Shown: positions 41,969-51,282, numbered from the stretch's first letter. The stretch: 57,604 nt of DNA from Fimenecus sp045613065 (GCA_045613065.1 JAZLAH010000022.1:1-57604); one strand, 5' to 3'. Made by a program: numbers and translations. The notes: generated by a model from the sequence alone, not told the origin.

Positions 41969-42775
41969 ATGATTGAATTAAAACAGTTACAAGATTATGT
42001 GTATTCTATATTTGTAGAATTTGATAGAATATGCAGAAAATATAATATCAAATATTCAATGGAAGGTGGTACCCTGATGGGTGCTGTCAAATTCCAAAAC
42101 TTTGTTCCTTGGGATGACGACATTGATGTTATTATGGTGCGTGACCAATACGAGAAATTTCTTAAGGTGGCACCAAAAGAGATGGATTCCAAATTTTTCC
42201 TTGAATCATATAATAATGTGGATGAATTTCCATTAAATTATGCAAAAATCTGTCTTAATGGGACAATGATTTACGACTATGATTATTCTCATTTAAAGAA
42301 TATGAATCATGGAATTTTTATGGATATTTTTCCTGTCGATAATGTTGTGCCTGAAAAATTGAGTTTACATTGTAGTATGGTGGGAATTCTTACAGGCGGC
42401 AGAAAAACTAAATTGAAAGTAAAACTTGGAGTAGATAAAATAAGAAGTATTGTTTATAAACTCATTTCATTGTTACCAATGAAATCGCTTATCAAGTTAC
42501 TAAACAAAATGTGTCAGAAATACAATAAAAAAGACACGGGATATATTTATGAAGTTTGTAATTCAAATAGAAATTTTTCACCAATGCCAAGTTCAATGTA
42601 TATGGAATATACCGAGTTGCCATTTAGGGATAAAACTTTTATGGCAATTAAGGAATACGATAAACTTCTTAAATCACGTTTTGGTGAAAATTATGCAAAC
42701 GAGTTGCCAGACGAAGAGAAAAGAAAACCATCGCATAATCAGAACATTAAAATCATTTCAGATATAAATATTTAA
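41969..42775 (+). CDS. LicD family nucleotidyltransferase-like protein
   Basis: A 268-residue protein of the LicD/fukutin family, a nucleotidyltransferase fold that attaches phosphocholine or other phosphodiester groups to glycans. The signature reads YSMEGGTLMGAVKFQNFVPW followed immediately by the acidic metal-binding DDDIDV (27-53). No choline uptake or activation gene is visible in the window, so the transferred group could be phosphocholine, phosphoethanolamine, glycerol or a sugar phosphate. The gene sits between the last glycosyltransferase and the flippase. Confidence 0.9.
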   Translation: MIELKQLQDYVYSIFVEFDRICRKYNIKYSMEGGTLMGAVKFQNFVPWDDDIDVIMVRDQYEKFLKVAPKEMDSKFFLESYNNVDEFPLNYAKICLNGTMIYDYDYSHLKNMNHGIFMDIFPVDNVVPEKLSLHCSMVGILTGGRKTKLKVKLGVDKIRSIVYKLISLLPMKSLIKLLNKMCQKYNKKDTGYIYEVCNSNRNFSPMPSSMYMEYTELPFRDKTFMAIKEYDKLLKSRFGENYANELPDEEKRKPSHNQNIKIISDINI

Positions 42776-42789
42776 GTAGGTGACTATTT

Positions 42790-44322
42790 TTGAATAGTTC
42801 TAAACAAATTAAAATAGGAGCATTAATGTCCTATTTTGCAATTGCTTTCAATATGGTATCAGGGCTTTTATATACCCCATGGATGATTGACCAGATTGGT
42901 CAGGGTAATTACGGCCTTTATACTTTATCACACTCACTCATAACACTCTTTGTTATGGATTTTGGAATGAGTGCCGCAGTTTCTCGTTTCGTTTCAAAAT
43001 ACAGAGCAGAGGGAAATCAGGAAGCAGTAAACAATTTCTTGGGAGTAATATATAAATTATATATTGCACTTGATGGAGTTATTTTAACAGCACTTGTAGG
43101 TGTAAGTTTCTTTATAGATACTATATATGACAATCTTACATCAAGTGAACTTGAAATCTTTAAGGTGCTGTATGTAATAGTAGGTCTTTTCAGCGTTGTT
43201 TCATTTCCATTTACTAATCTGAATGGTATTCTTACAGCATATGAAAATTTTGTTGAATTGAAACTTGCTGATCTGTTTCATAAAGTTTTCATTGTTGTTG
43301 CAATGATAATTGCACTTTTAATGGGTTATGGTGTTTATGCTCTTGTAACCGTTAATGCAGTTTCAGGAATACTCACAATTTTAATTAAACTTTACATAAT
43401 TCGCAAAAAAACAAAGGTAAAAGTCAATTTTAAATGTAAAGATAAAGGTATTCTGAAAGACGTATTGGGCTTTTCAATGTGGACAACCATTACAAGCCTT
43501 GCACGTCGAATGATATTTAATATATCACCATCAATTATTGTTGCCGTTTCTTCTACAGGAGCTATAGGCTCAGCAATTTTTGGACTTGCAAGTACAGTTG
43601 AAGGATATATTTCCTTGTTCGCAAGTGCTATAAATGGAATGTTTATGCCTCGTATATCAAAAATAGTTCACGACGGAAAAAAAGAAACTGAGCTGACTGA
43701 TTTGATGATAAGAATAGGAAGAATTCAGTGTATAATCATTGGCACTCTTGTTGTCGGTTTTATGTCATTCGGTAAATCTTTTATTATAGACATATGGAAC
43801 AAACCAGATTTCAGCGAAAGTTATCTTTGTGCCGTTTTCCTTATAATTCCAAGTTATTTTTATATGCCTTTACAAATTGCAAATACTACACTGATTGTTG
43901 AAAATAAAGTAAAACTACAATCGATTATATATATAATAACTGGTGTATTTAATGTAGGGTTATCTCTTGTTTTATCAAGACAATTTGGTGCATTGGGTGC
44001 CTCAATATCTATTTGCGTTGCATATTTGTTACGCAGTACTTTATTGGTCGTTGCCCATGTTAAGGTACTCAATCTTAATATGAAACGATTCTTTAAAGAA
44101 AGTTATTTGAAAATCACACCTCACTTATTAATGTTACTTGTGATTGGATTATCGCTAGAACATTTTAATCCGATGAATGTAGGGTTTATGAGATTTATAA
44201 TAAATGGTATAATTTTTGCAGTAGTATTTGCCATTGTTATGGTACAATTCTGTATGAATAAATATGAGAAAAATCTAATTTTTGGAATGGTCAATAAGGT
44301 TATAAAAAAGGTAGTTAAATAG
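42790..44322 (+). CDS. Oligosaccharide flippase (Wzx/MATE-like)
   Basis: A 510-residue membrane protein with about 12 to 14 hydrophobic segments and the opening IGALMSYFAIAFNMVSGLLYTPWMI typical of the polysaccharide transporter family. It should move undecaprenyl-linked repeat units across the membrane for polymerisation by the EpsG-like protein. The gene starts with TTG: AGGTGA (42778-42783) lies six bases upstream, and no ATG occurs until residue 13, so the rare start is well supported. Confidence 0.92.
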   Translation: MNSSKQIKIGALMSYFAIAFNMVSGLLYTPWMIDQIGQGNYGLYTLSHSLITLFVMDFGMSAAVSRFVSKYRAEGNQEAVNNFLGVIYKLYIALDGVILTALVGVSFFIDTIYDNLTSSELEIFKVLYVIVGLFSVVSFPFTNLNGILTAYENFVELKLADLFHKVFIVVAMIIALLMGYGVYALVTVNAVSGILTILIKLYIIRKKTKVKVNFKCKDKGILKDVLGFSMWTTITSLARRMIFNISPSIIVAVSSTGAIGSAIFGLASTVEGYISLFASAINGMFMPRISKIVHDGKKETELTDLMIRIGRIQCIIIGTLVVGFMSFGKSFIIDIWNKPDFSESYLCAVFLIIPSYFYMPLQIANTTLIVENKVKLQSIIYIITGVFNVGLSLVLSRQFGALGASISICVAYLLRSTLLVVAHVKVLNLNMKRFFKESYLKITPHLLMLLVIGLSLEHFNPMNVGFMRFIINGIIFAVVFAIVMVQFCMNKYEKNLIFGMVNKVIKKVVK

Positions 44323-44332
44323 GAGAGAATGT

Positions 44333-45382
44333 ATGATTATTTTTGTTATAGCGTTATTATTAATTTCGTTATATAAATGCAAACCTATTTTAAATGGAAA
44401 ATTTTATGAAGACTATTGTTCTATAGAACAAACCAAGTCAATAAACGGGATTTTTATAATGCTAATATTGTTGAGTCATACTTTTGTTCGAGTATCATCG
44501 AGTGGTGGTATATTCGACGATGTGTATATGCCTTTACGAACCTTTTTAGGTCAGTTTGTAGTTGTTCCATTCCTTTTTTATTCAGGATATGGAATCATGG
44601 AATCAATAAGTAAAAAAGAATCTTATATAAAGAGTTTTCCAAAACAAAGATTTCTAAAACTTTTCACACAATTTGCTATAATTACAGTCATATATATTGT
44701 ATTTAATCTTTTGATAGGAAGAAATTACTCGATTACACAGATTCTTTTATCATTTATTGGACTTACCTCCATAGGTAATGGTGGATGGTATATGTTCTCC
44801 ATATTTGTATTTTATGTTGCTGTTACAATATGGTTTAATGTGTTTAAAAAGAATAAAATAATGGCAGCAAGTATGGTTGCTGTATGCCTTGTAGTATTGA
44901 CGGTTGTTGAAATGTTCCTCGATTTCCCTACATATTATTACAATACAACCATTTTTCTTGCAGTTGGAATGTTCTTTTCATTGCTGAAGGATACATTTAA
45001 TAAAATCGTAATGAAAAATAATATAATATGGTTTCTTGTTTTAATGGTTAGTCTGGCAGGGTTTATATTATGTAAAGGCTTGATAAATAAAACAGTTGTT
45101 TTTTACCCGATTTGGTGTGGATTAGGTCTTTTAATGGTGCTGTGTATTACTATGAAAATTAGAATACAGAATAAAGTGCTTTCGTGGTGTGGTCAAAATG
45201 TGTTTTATATATTCACATTGCAAGGTATACCACAGATTTTCTTTACAAGGTTTTTATCAAACAATTATTTGATATATTCTTTAGTAATTATTACAACAAT
45301 TTTATTATCTGCTTTAGCAGGTTGTTTATTCAATAAAGTTGATAACTATATATTAAGAAGGAGAGAAAAAGATTATGTTTAA
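44333..45382 (+). CDS. Membrane acyltransferase (acyltransferase-3 family), second copy
   Basis: A 349-residue polytopic protein with about ten membrane segments. SIEQTKSINGIFIMLILLSHTFVRV near residues 28-52 bears the family His; YSGYGIMESI and NGGWYMFSIFVFY are further family features. It should acylate a sugar of the repeat unit. GGAGAG precedes the ATG; its end overlaps capE by eight bases. Confidence 0.85.
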   Translation: MIIFVIALLLISLYKCKPILNGKFYEDYCSIEQTKSINGIFIMLILLSHTFVRVSSSGGIFDDVYMPLRTFLGQFVVVPFLFYSGYGIMESISKKESYIKSFPKQRFLKLFTQFAIITVIYIVFNLLIGRNYSITQILLSFIGLTSIGNGGWYMFSIFVFYVAVTIWFNVFKKNKIMAASMVAVCLVVLTVVEMFLDFPTYYYNTTIFLAVGMFFSLLKDTFNKIVMKNNIIWFLVLMVSLAGFILCKGLINKTVVFYPIWCGLGLLMVLCITMKIRIQNKVLSWCGQNVFYIFTLQGIPQIFFTRFLSNNYLIYSLVIITTILLSALAGCLFNKVDNYILRRREKDYV

Positions 45383-46412
45383 AGGAAAGACATTAATGAT
45401 TACCGGTGGTACAGGTTCATTCGGTAACACAGTTCTCAGAAGATTTTTAGAAACAGATATTGGTGAGATTCGTGTTTTTTCACGTGATGAAAAGAAACAG
45501 GACGATATGCGTCATGAATTTCAGCAGAAAAATCCTGATGTTGCAGATAAAATCAGATTTTATATTGGTGATGTAAGAGATTTACAGTCAGTTAAAAATG
45601 CAATGCATGGAGTGGACTATATTTTCCATGCAGCAGCACTTAAACAGGTTCCATCTTGTGAGTTTTTCCCTGTTGAAGCAGTTAAAACCAATGTTCTTGG
45701 TACTGATAATGTTCTTACTGCTGCTATTGAAGAAGGCGTAAAATGCGTAATCTGTCTTTCAACAGATAAAGCAGCATATCCAGTTAATGCAATGGGTACA
45801 TCCAAGGCAATGATGGAAAAAGTTGTTGTTGCAAAAGCAAGAACTGTATCTCCTGAAAAAACAAAGATTTGCTGTACTCGTTACGGCAATGTTCTTTGTT
45901 CACGTGGTTCAGTTATTCCACTTTGGATTGACCAGATTCGGGAGGGTAAACCTATTACAATTACAGAACCATCAATGACACGATTTGTTATGAGCCTTGA
46001 AGAAGCAGTTGACCTTGTACTCTTTGCATTCGAGAATGGCGAAAGTGGTGATATTCTTGTTCAAAAAGCTCCTGCTTGTACAATTGAAGTATTAGCACAA
46101 GCTGTTAAGGAACTTTTTGCACCAGAAGCTGAAATCAGAGTTATTGGTATTCGTCATGGTGAAAAAATGTATGAAACTCTTCTTACAAATGAAGAATGTG
46201 CAAACGCTATCGATATGGGCAACTTCTATCGTGTTCCTGCTGATAAGCGTGGACTTAACTATGATAAATATTTCAACGATGGTAATGTAACTCGTCTTCA
46301 GCTTTCAGAATTTGATTCAACTAACACAGAATTAATGACAGTTGAACAGGTAAGGGAAAAGCTTTTGTCACTTTCTTATATTCAAAACGAACTTGCAAAT
46401 TGGAATAAATAA
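45375..46412 (+). CDS. capE: UDP-N-acetylglucosamine 4,6-dehydratase/5-epimerase, first step of UDP-L-FucNAc synthesis
   Basis: A 345-residue extended SDR. GGTGSFG (11-17) binds NADP, STDKAAYP (129-136) supplies the acid-base Asp/Lys, and NAMGTSKAMMEK has Met 140 and Lys 144 in place of the usual Tyr-x3-Lys, which is the hallmark of CapE/FnlA. It converts UDP-GlcNAc to a 4-keto-6-deoxy intermediate with C5 inversion. It is followed at once by capF and, after one inserted acyltransferase gene, by capG. Together they give UDP-N-acetyl-L-fucosamine, so L-FucNAc is a predicted component of this polymer. Confidence 0.93.
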   Translation: MFKGKTLMITGGTGSFGNTVLRRFLETDIGEIRVFSRDEKKQDDMRHEFQQKNPDVADKIRFYIGDVRDLQSVKNAMHGVDYIFHAAALKQVPSCEFFPVEAVKTNVLGTDNVLTAAIEEGVKCVICLSTDKAAYPVNAMGTSKAMMEKVVVAKARTVSPEKTKICCTRYGNVLCSRGSVIPLWIDQIREGKPITITEPSMTRFVMSLEEAVDLVLFAFENGESGDILVQKAPACTIEVLAQAVKELFAPEAEIRVIGIRHGEKMYETLLTNEECANAIDMGNFYRVPADKRGLNYDKYFNDGNVTRLQLSEFDSTNTELMTVEQVREKLLSLSYIQNELANWNK

Positions 46413-46425
46413 TTGAGGTAAATTC

Positions 46426-47571
46426 ATGAAAATTCTTGTCACAGGTGCAAAAGGATTTGTCGGTAAAAACCTTGTTGCAACGTTGAATACAATTAAAGAG
46501 GGAAAAAATAAAACCACAGATTTACCAACTGACCTTGAAATTTGTGAATTTGATGTTGATACAGATAAATCACTGTTGGATGAGTATTGTAATGGTTGTG
46601 ACTTCGTTGTAAATCTCGCAGGTGTCAACAGACCACAGAATACAGAGGAGTTTATGGACGGTAATTTTGGATTTGCCGAGGAACTTCTTAAAACTCTGAA
46701 AAAATATAATAATACTTGTCCTGTTTTACTTTCTTCATCAACTCAGGCAACTTTGGACAACCCTTATGGTCAAAGCAAAAAAGCAGGTGAGGACTTGTTC
46801 TTCAAATATTCAGAAGAAACAGGTGCAAAGGTCCTTGTTTATCGTTTTCCAAATGTTTTTGGTAAATGGTGTAAACCAAATTACAATAGTGCTGTGGCAA
46901 CATTTTGTAACAATATTGCTAACGATTTACCAATTCAGGTAAATGACAGAAATCATCCTATGACACTTGTGTATATTGATGATGTTGTTAATGAAATTAT
47001 CAACGCAATGTGTGGTCAGGAAACAAAAGACGGAAAATTCTGCAAAGTTCCTGTTGAGCATAAAATCACACTTGGTGAAATAGTTGATTTGATTTATTCA
47101 TTTAAAGAAAGTCGTAACAATAAACAGGTTCCTGATATGACAGAAAATAGTTTCGGGAAAAAACTTTACAGTACATATCTTTCATATCTTCCAAAGGACA
47201 AGTTTTCATATCCGCTGAAAATGAATGTTGACGACAGAGGCTCGTTTACAGAGATTTTAAGAACTGTCAATAATGGTCAATTCTCAGTTAATATTTCAAA
47301 GCCCGGAATTACAAAAGGTCAGCATTGGCATCACACAAAGAATGAGAAATTCCTTGTTGTTTCAGGAAAAGGAGTAATCCGTTTTCGTAAAATTGATGAG
47401 GAAGAAGTGATAGAATATTTCGTTTCAGGTGAAAAACTTGAGGTTGTTGATATCCCGACAGGATATACTCACAATATCGAAAATTTAGGTGACAGTGATA
47501 TGGTTACATTTATGTGGTGCAATGAGTGTTTTGATGCAGATAGACCGGATACATTTTTTGAGGTGGTATAA
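46426..47571 (+). CDS. capF: CapF/FnlB bifunctional epimerase-reductase, second step of UDP-L-FucNAc synthesis
   Basis: A 381-residue two-domain enzyme. The N-terminal SDR domain has GAKGFVG (7-13) and YGQSK (Tyr 114, Lys 118) and reduces the 4-keto group with NADPH. The C-terminal cupin has the zinc ligands HWHH (300-303) and Glu 308, used for C3 epimerisation, exactly as in CapF and FnlB. The gene starts 13 bp after capE, and its stop overlaps the next ATG by one base. Confidence 0.93.
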   Translation: MKILVTGAKGFVGKNLVATLNTIKEGKNKTTDLPTDLEICEFDVDTDKSLLDEYCNGCDFVVNLAGVNRPQNTEEFMDGNFGFAEELLKTLKKYNNTCPVLLSSSTQATLDNPYGQSKKAGEDLFFKYSEETGAKVLVYRFPNVFGKWCKPNYNSAVATFCNNIANDLPIQVNDRNHPMTLVYIDDVVNEIINAMCGQETKDGKFCKVPVEHKITLGEIVDLIYSFKESRNNKQVPDMTENSFGKKLYSTYLSYLPKDKFSYPLKMNVDDRGSFTEILRTVNNGQFSVNISKPGITKGQHWHHTKNEKFLVVSGKGVIRFRKIDEEEVIEYFVSGEKLEVVDIPTGYTHNIENLGDSDMVTFMWCNECFDADRPDTFFEVV

Positions 47572-48557
47572 TGCAGCTTGTTAAGAAAGAGGACTATTTA
47601 TCAAAGGAAAACTGCAATTGTCTCAAAGCGATATTTGCATTAGCGATTGTGGTTTCGCATTTGTTTGCATATCGAAAATTTGGCTTGAACTTTGGTATAG
47701 GACCAATAATTACAGCCTTTGGATATTTATCTGTTTCTGGCTTTTTGTTTTTTTCTGGTTATGGTCTGACTGTTTCATATATAAACAAAGGAAACGATTA
47801 CTTTAATGGGTATATAAGAAAACGCTTTTTGCCAGTGTACATAACAAATGTCATCCTAATAGTTTTATATGGCATCTTTCGGATAGCGATTGGACATAAG
47901 CTTTCTGCGATACAAATAGTTCAATCATTTTTTATTGGTGGAACGATTGTAAAATATGGTTGGTATATACAGATGATTCTTCTGTTTTATGTTATATATT
48001 TATTGGCATTTAAGAAGTCATTAATATCCAATGGAATAATTAAATTAAGTGGACTAATCTTGTTGTTTTGTATTGTTTGTGCTATTTTTAAAATGGCTCA
48101 AACATGGTATGAATCGAGTTTTGCCTTTGTTTTAGGTGCGGTTTGGGCAACAAACAAAGCTAAAATTGATTTATTGTTTAATAATATAAAAAACTATATT
48201 ATCGGTGTTGTTTTCTTACTCGTGACCTTTGCAATATGTTTTGTTTTAGGGAATGCAGGCATTCTGCCATCAATAATAAGAATTCCAGTTAAAATGGTTT
48301 CAGCTGTTTTGTTTGTTTCATTGATGCTTCTCTTAATAATGAAAATCAGGATTAAATTCAAACCTATTGAATTTTTAGGAAATTACTTTTTTGAAATATA
48401 TATATTCCAAGGCTTTATTATAGTCTTTTTCAATGAAGTATTGGTTATTAATAATATTCTAATTTGCTATCTTGTTTGTATAATATGCAGTATACTTGTT
48501 GCAATGATTATGCATCCAGTAATGAATTGGATCAATCAAAAAGTAAAGGGTGGTTAA
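47571..48557 (+). CDS. Membrane acyltransferase (acyltransferase-3 family), third copy
   Basis: A 328-residue polytopic protein with about ten membrane segments. YLSKENCNCLKAIFALAIVVSHLF has the family Lys/His region near 15-28; FFSGYGLTVSYI and KYGWYIQMILLFY are also typical. It separates capF from capG, which are normally adjacent, and overlaps capF by one base. Acylation of the FucNAc-containing unit is one reading. Confidence 0.85.
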   Translation: MQLVKKEDYLSKENCNCLKAIFALAIVVSHLFAYRKFGLNFGIGPIITAFGYLSVSGFLFFSGYGLTVSYINKGNDYFNGYIRKRFLPVYITNVILIVLYGIFRIAIGHKLSAIQIVQSFFIGGTIVKYGWYIQMILLFYVIYLLAFKKSLISNGIIKLSGLILLFCIVCAIFKMAQTWYESSFAFVLGAVWATNKAKIDLLFNNIKNYIIGVVFLLVTFAICFVLGNAGILPSIIRIPVKMVSAVLFVSLMLLLIMKIRIKFKPIEFLGNYFFEIYIFQGFIIVFFNEVLVINNILICYLVCIICSILVAMIMHPVMNWINQKVKGG

Positions 48558-48559
48558 TT

Positions 48560-49744
48560 ATGAAATTAGATTATTCAGATATTAAATTTAAAGATAATGG
48601 CAAGTTAAAACTTTTGATTATCGTAGGTACTCGTCCTGAAATCATCAGACTTGCTGCTGTAATAAATAAATGCCGTGAGTATTTTGACTGTATCTTAGCT
48701 CATACAGGTCAGAATTACGACTACAACCTTAATGGTGTATTCTTCAAGGATTTGAAACTTCAAGACCCTGAGGTTTATATGGATGCAGTAGGTGATGACC
48801 TTGGTGCAACTGTTGGTAATATTATCAACTGTTCATATAAGCTTATGGCTGAAATCAAGCCGGATGCAATGCTTGTTTTAGGTGATACAAACTCATGTCT
48901 TTCAGCAATTCCTGCAAAAAGACTTCATATTCCGATTTTCCATATGGAAGCAGGAAATCGTTGTAAGGATGAATGTCTCCCTGAAGAAACAAACAGAAGA
49001 ATTGTTGATATTATCTCTGATGTTAACCTTGCTTATTCTGAACATGCAAGAAAATATCTTCACGAATGTGGTCTTCCAAAGGAAAGAGTTTATGTAACAG
49101 GCTCACCAATGGCAGAAGTGCTTCGTAATAACCTTCAGGATATCGAAAAATCTGATATCCATTCAAAATTAGGTTTGGAAAAAGGAAAATATATTCTTCT
49201 TTCTGCACACAGAGAAGAGAATATTGATACAGAAAAGAATTTCTTATCTCTTTTCAATGCTATCAATAAAATGGCAGAAAAATATGATATGCCAATTCTT
49301 TATTCATGTCATCCACGTTCAAAGAAACGACTTGAAATAAGCGGTTTCAAGCTTGATAAGAGAGTTATTCAGCATGAGCCTCTGGGATTCCACGATTATA
49401 ATTGCTTACAGATGAATGCATATGCAGTTGTTTCTGATAGTGGTACATTACCTGAAGAAAGCTCATTCTTCACATCTGTTGGAAAACCATTTCCAGCTGT
49501 TTGCATCCGTACATCAACTGAAAGACCGGAAGCACTTGATAAGGCATGTTTTGTGCTTGCAGGTATCAGTGAAAAATCCCTTCTTCAGGCAGTCGATACA
49601 GCTGTTGCAATGAATGAAAACGATGATATGGGTATTCCTGTGCCTGATTATGTTGATGAAATCGTTTCAAATAAGGTTGTTAAACTCATTCAATCTTATA
49701 CTGGTGTAGTGAACAAGATGGTTTGGAGAAAAACAGAAGATTAA
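48560..49744 (+). CDS. capG: UDP-N-acetylglucosamine 2-epimerase family (CapG/FnlC), last step of UDP-L-FucNAc synthesis
   Basis: A 394-residue WecB-type enzyme. IVGTRPEIIRLAAVI (near 21-35) and AHTGQNYD are the N-terminal signatures, HMEAGNRC and PEETNRR the active site, and SDSGTLPEES the C-terminal UDP-binding motif. Sequence features such as GNRCKDE, instead of the GLRT of WecB, match the CapG/FnlC branch that epimerises at C2 to UDP-L-FucNAc. The ATG at 48560 has GGGTGG six bases upstream; the longer open frame overlaps the acyltransferase gene and is not used. Last gene of the operon, followed by a strong terminator. Confidence 0.92.
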   Translation: MKLDYSDIKFKDNGKLKLLIIVGTRPEIIRLAAVINKCREYFDCILAHTGQNYDYNLNGVFFKDLKLQDPEVYMDAVGDDLGATVGNIINCSYKLMAEIKPDAMLVLGDTNSCLSAIPAKRLHIPIFHMEAGNRCKDECLPEETNRRIVDIISDVNLAYSEHARKYLHECGLPKERVYVTGSPMAEVLRNNLQDIEKSDIHSKLGLEKGKYILLSAHREENIDTEKNFLSLFNAINKMAEKYDMPILYSCHPRSKKRLEISGFKLDKRVIQHEPLGFHDYNCLQMNAYAVVSDSGTLPEESSFFTSVGKPFPAVCIRTSTERPEALDKACFVLAGISEKSLLQAVDTAVAMNENDDMGIPVPDYVDEIVSNKVVKLIQSYTGVVNKMVWRKTED

Positions 49745-49752
49745 GATATAAA

Positions 49753-49784
49753 AAAGGGACTCGAAAGAGTCCCTTTAAATTTTT
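49753..49784. terminator. Bidirectional terminator closing the exopolysaccharide operon
   Basis: AAAGGGACTC (49753-49762), GAAA tetraloop, GAGTCCCTTT (49767-49776) form a perfect 10-bp stem with T-rich DNA on the plus side and A-rich DNA on the left. Its right arm overlaps the stop codon of the minus-strand peptidase gene. Confidence 0.93.
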
Positions 49785-50299
49785 TTGATTAATCCAAGTT
49801 TTACAAATAATTTTCCTAAGCCAAGTTTAATGATAATCTTTTTTAGGTAATATTTTGGTTTTCGTGAAATAGTAAGAATACATTTCCTCATTGGCAATAC
49901 TGCCATCCATAAATTGCTATAAATTCTATAAGGAAGATTTGTTACCTCAAATGTTTTCCCTTTTCGTGTAATAGAGGTTACAACAGCAATTATATTTTTG
50001 TCCTTTATATTATATTCTTTGTGCCATTGATTATCTCCACATAGGATATAACCATTTTCATCCAAACCAACAATACGATGAAGCACAAACTGACCATTGT
50101 CACGGAGATAAAAAATGATATCACCCTTTTTAGGATTTTCGCATTTGATAATATCAACAGTATCACGACCCCATACGAGTAAAGGAAGCATGCTTGTTCC
50201 TGTAATCGGGAGTTTTACGGTTCCACCATTATCAATTTTCTCTTTAATCATAGGGTAAATCTCTTGAAGAGCAACCTTTTGTTTTTGTGTATTTTCCAT
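49775..50299 (-). CDS. S24/S26-type signal-peptidase-like protein
   Basis: A 174-residue peptidase of the signal peptidase I/LexA clan. It has the nucleophile in TGTSMLP (Ser 36), HRIVG (His 74) and CGDNQW (Asp about 89). A Ser-His pair, rather than Ser-Lys, is the ER/archaeal type seen in SipW. It lacks the N-terminal membrane helix of a true signal peptidase, and only a weakly hydrophobic C-terminal segment precedes a basic tail. ATG 50299 has AGAGGT; an earlier in-frame ATG at 50320 lies next to the -10 box and is not favoured. It lies head-on to the polysaccharide operon and has its own promoter. Confidence 0.8.
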   Translation of the reverse strand: MENTQKQKVALQEIYPMIKEKIDNGGTVKLPITGTSMLPLLVWGRDTVDIIKCENPKKGDIIFYLRDNGQFVLHRIVGLDENGYILCGDNQWHKEYNIKDKNIIAVVTSITRKGKTFEVTNLPYRIYSNLWMAVLPMRKCILTISRKPKYYLKKIIIKLGLGKLFVKLGLIKKI

Positions 50300-50329
50300 T
50301 AAAATAACCTCTGAAAACAAGTTGAATAT

Positions 50330-50358
50330 ATTATAACTAAATTAAATTTTAAAGTCAA
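50330..50358 (-). promoter_or_regulatory. Promoter of the S26-like gene
   Basis: On the minus strand TTGACT (50358-50353) and TATAAT (50335-50330) are spaced by 17 bp. Confidence 0.78.
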
Positions 50359-50359
50359 T

Positions 50360-51223
50360 TCAGTTCTTTTTTCTTAACGAATTCCATGCATTGAATATTG
50401 CTGCTGAAACAATAATACCATATCCCACAAAACTTAATAAATCAGGCAAGTCACCAAACACAATTAAACTGAGCAATGTTGTAAAAATAATTTGTGAATA
50501 ATCATATACTGAAATTTCCTTTGCAGGAGCTTTTGAATATGCAGACGTAATGAAGAATTGACCACCGCTTGCAGAAAGTCCTGCAAGAATAAGATACAAC
50601 CATTGTGAAGGTGACATTGGTGTGAAATCAAGTATTAACCAAGGAAGTGTGACAACACAAGAAAATGCTGAAAAATAGAAAATAATCAGATTTCCCTTAA
50701 ATCCATTTTGAGTCAGCTTTCTTACACAAGCATAAGCAAGACCAGCACCCATACCTCCTAAAAATCCCATAAAAGCAGGGAATGCTTCAAATGAAAAGGA
50801 CGGCTTCATAACAAATAATGCGCCTATAAATGCCATTACAACCGCTGAAATCTGTTTGAAATTTGCTTTTTCTTTAAGAATAAACAATGAAAATATAACA
50901 GCAAAGAAAGGAGAGAGCTTATTAAGCATTGAGGCATCAGCAAGATTCATATTGCTGAGAGCGTAAAAATTACAAAGTATTCCACCTGTACCTGCAATTG
51001 CACGAATAAGTAAAAATCCTATATTTTTTCCCTTAGGTAGTGCCCATTCCTTGTTTTTCGTAATTAACACAAAAGCAAAAATGGCAGCCACAGCGTTCCT
51101 GAAAAAGCTTTTCTGAATTATTGGCAAATCTCCTGACAACTTCACAAAAAGTCCCATAAGGGCAAAGAAAAAGGCAGAAATGATAATGTATATAATTCCT
51201 TTAGTTTTGTCATTTTTAATCAT
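50360..51223 (-). CDS. EamA-family (DMT) transporter
   Basis: A 287-residue membrane protein with ten predicted helices in two EamA repeats. The opening KGIIYIIISAFFFALMGLFVK, MLNKLSPFFAVIFSLFILKE (repeat 1) and YDYSQIIFTTLLSLIVFGDLP (repeat 2) fit metabolite efflux transporters such as RhaT/YdcZ-like proteins. Substrate is unknown. GGTGAC precedes the ATG. It is separated from the uracil permease gene upstream by a terminator. Confidence 0.9.
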   Translation of the reverse strand: MIKNDKTKGIIYIIISAFFFALMGLFVKLSGDLPIIQKSFFRNAVAAIFAFVLITKNKEWALPKGKNIGFLLIRAIAGTGGILCNFYALSNMNLADASMLNKLSPFFAVIFSLFILKEKANFKQISAVVMAFIGALFVMKPSFSFEAFPAFMGFLGGMGAGLAYACVRKLTQNGFKGNLIIFYFSAFSCVVTLPWLILDFTPMSPSQWLYLILAGLSASGGQFFITSAYSKAPAKEISVYDYSQIIFTTLLSLIVFGDLPDLLSFVGYGIIVSAAIFNAWNSLRKKN

Positions 51224-51250
51224 TAAACGTCACCACAAATATTTTACCAC

Positions 51251-51282
51251 AAAAAAATCCCCGTAGCAATAAACTACGAGGA
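51251..51282 (-). terminator. Terminator of the NCS2 permease gene
   Basis: TCCCCGTAG (51258-51266) pairs with CTACGAGGA (51274-51282) with one mismatch. The minus strand continues into a T7 run, 19 bp past the stop. Confidence 0.82.
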
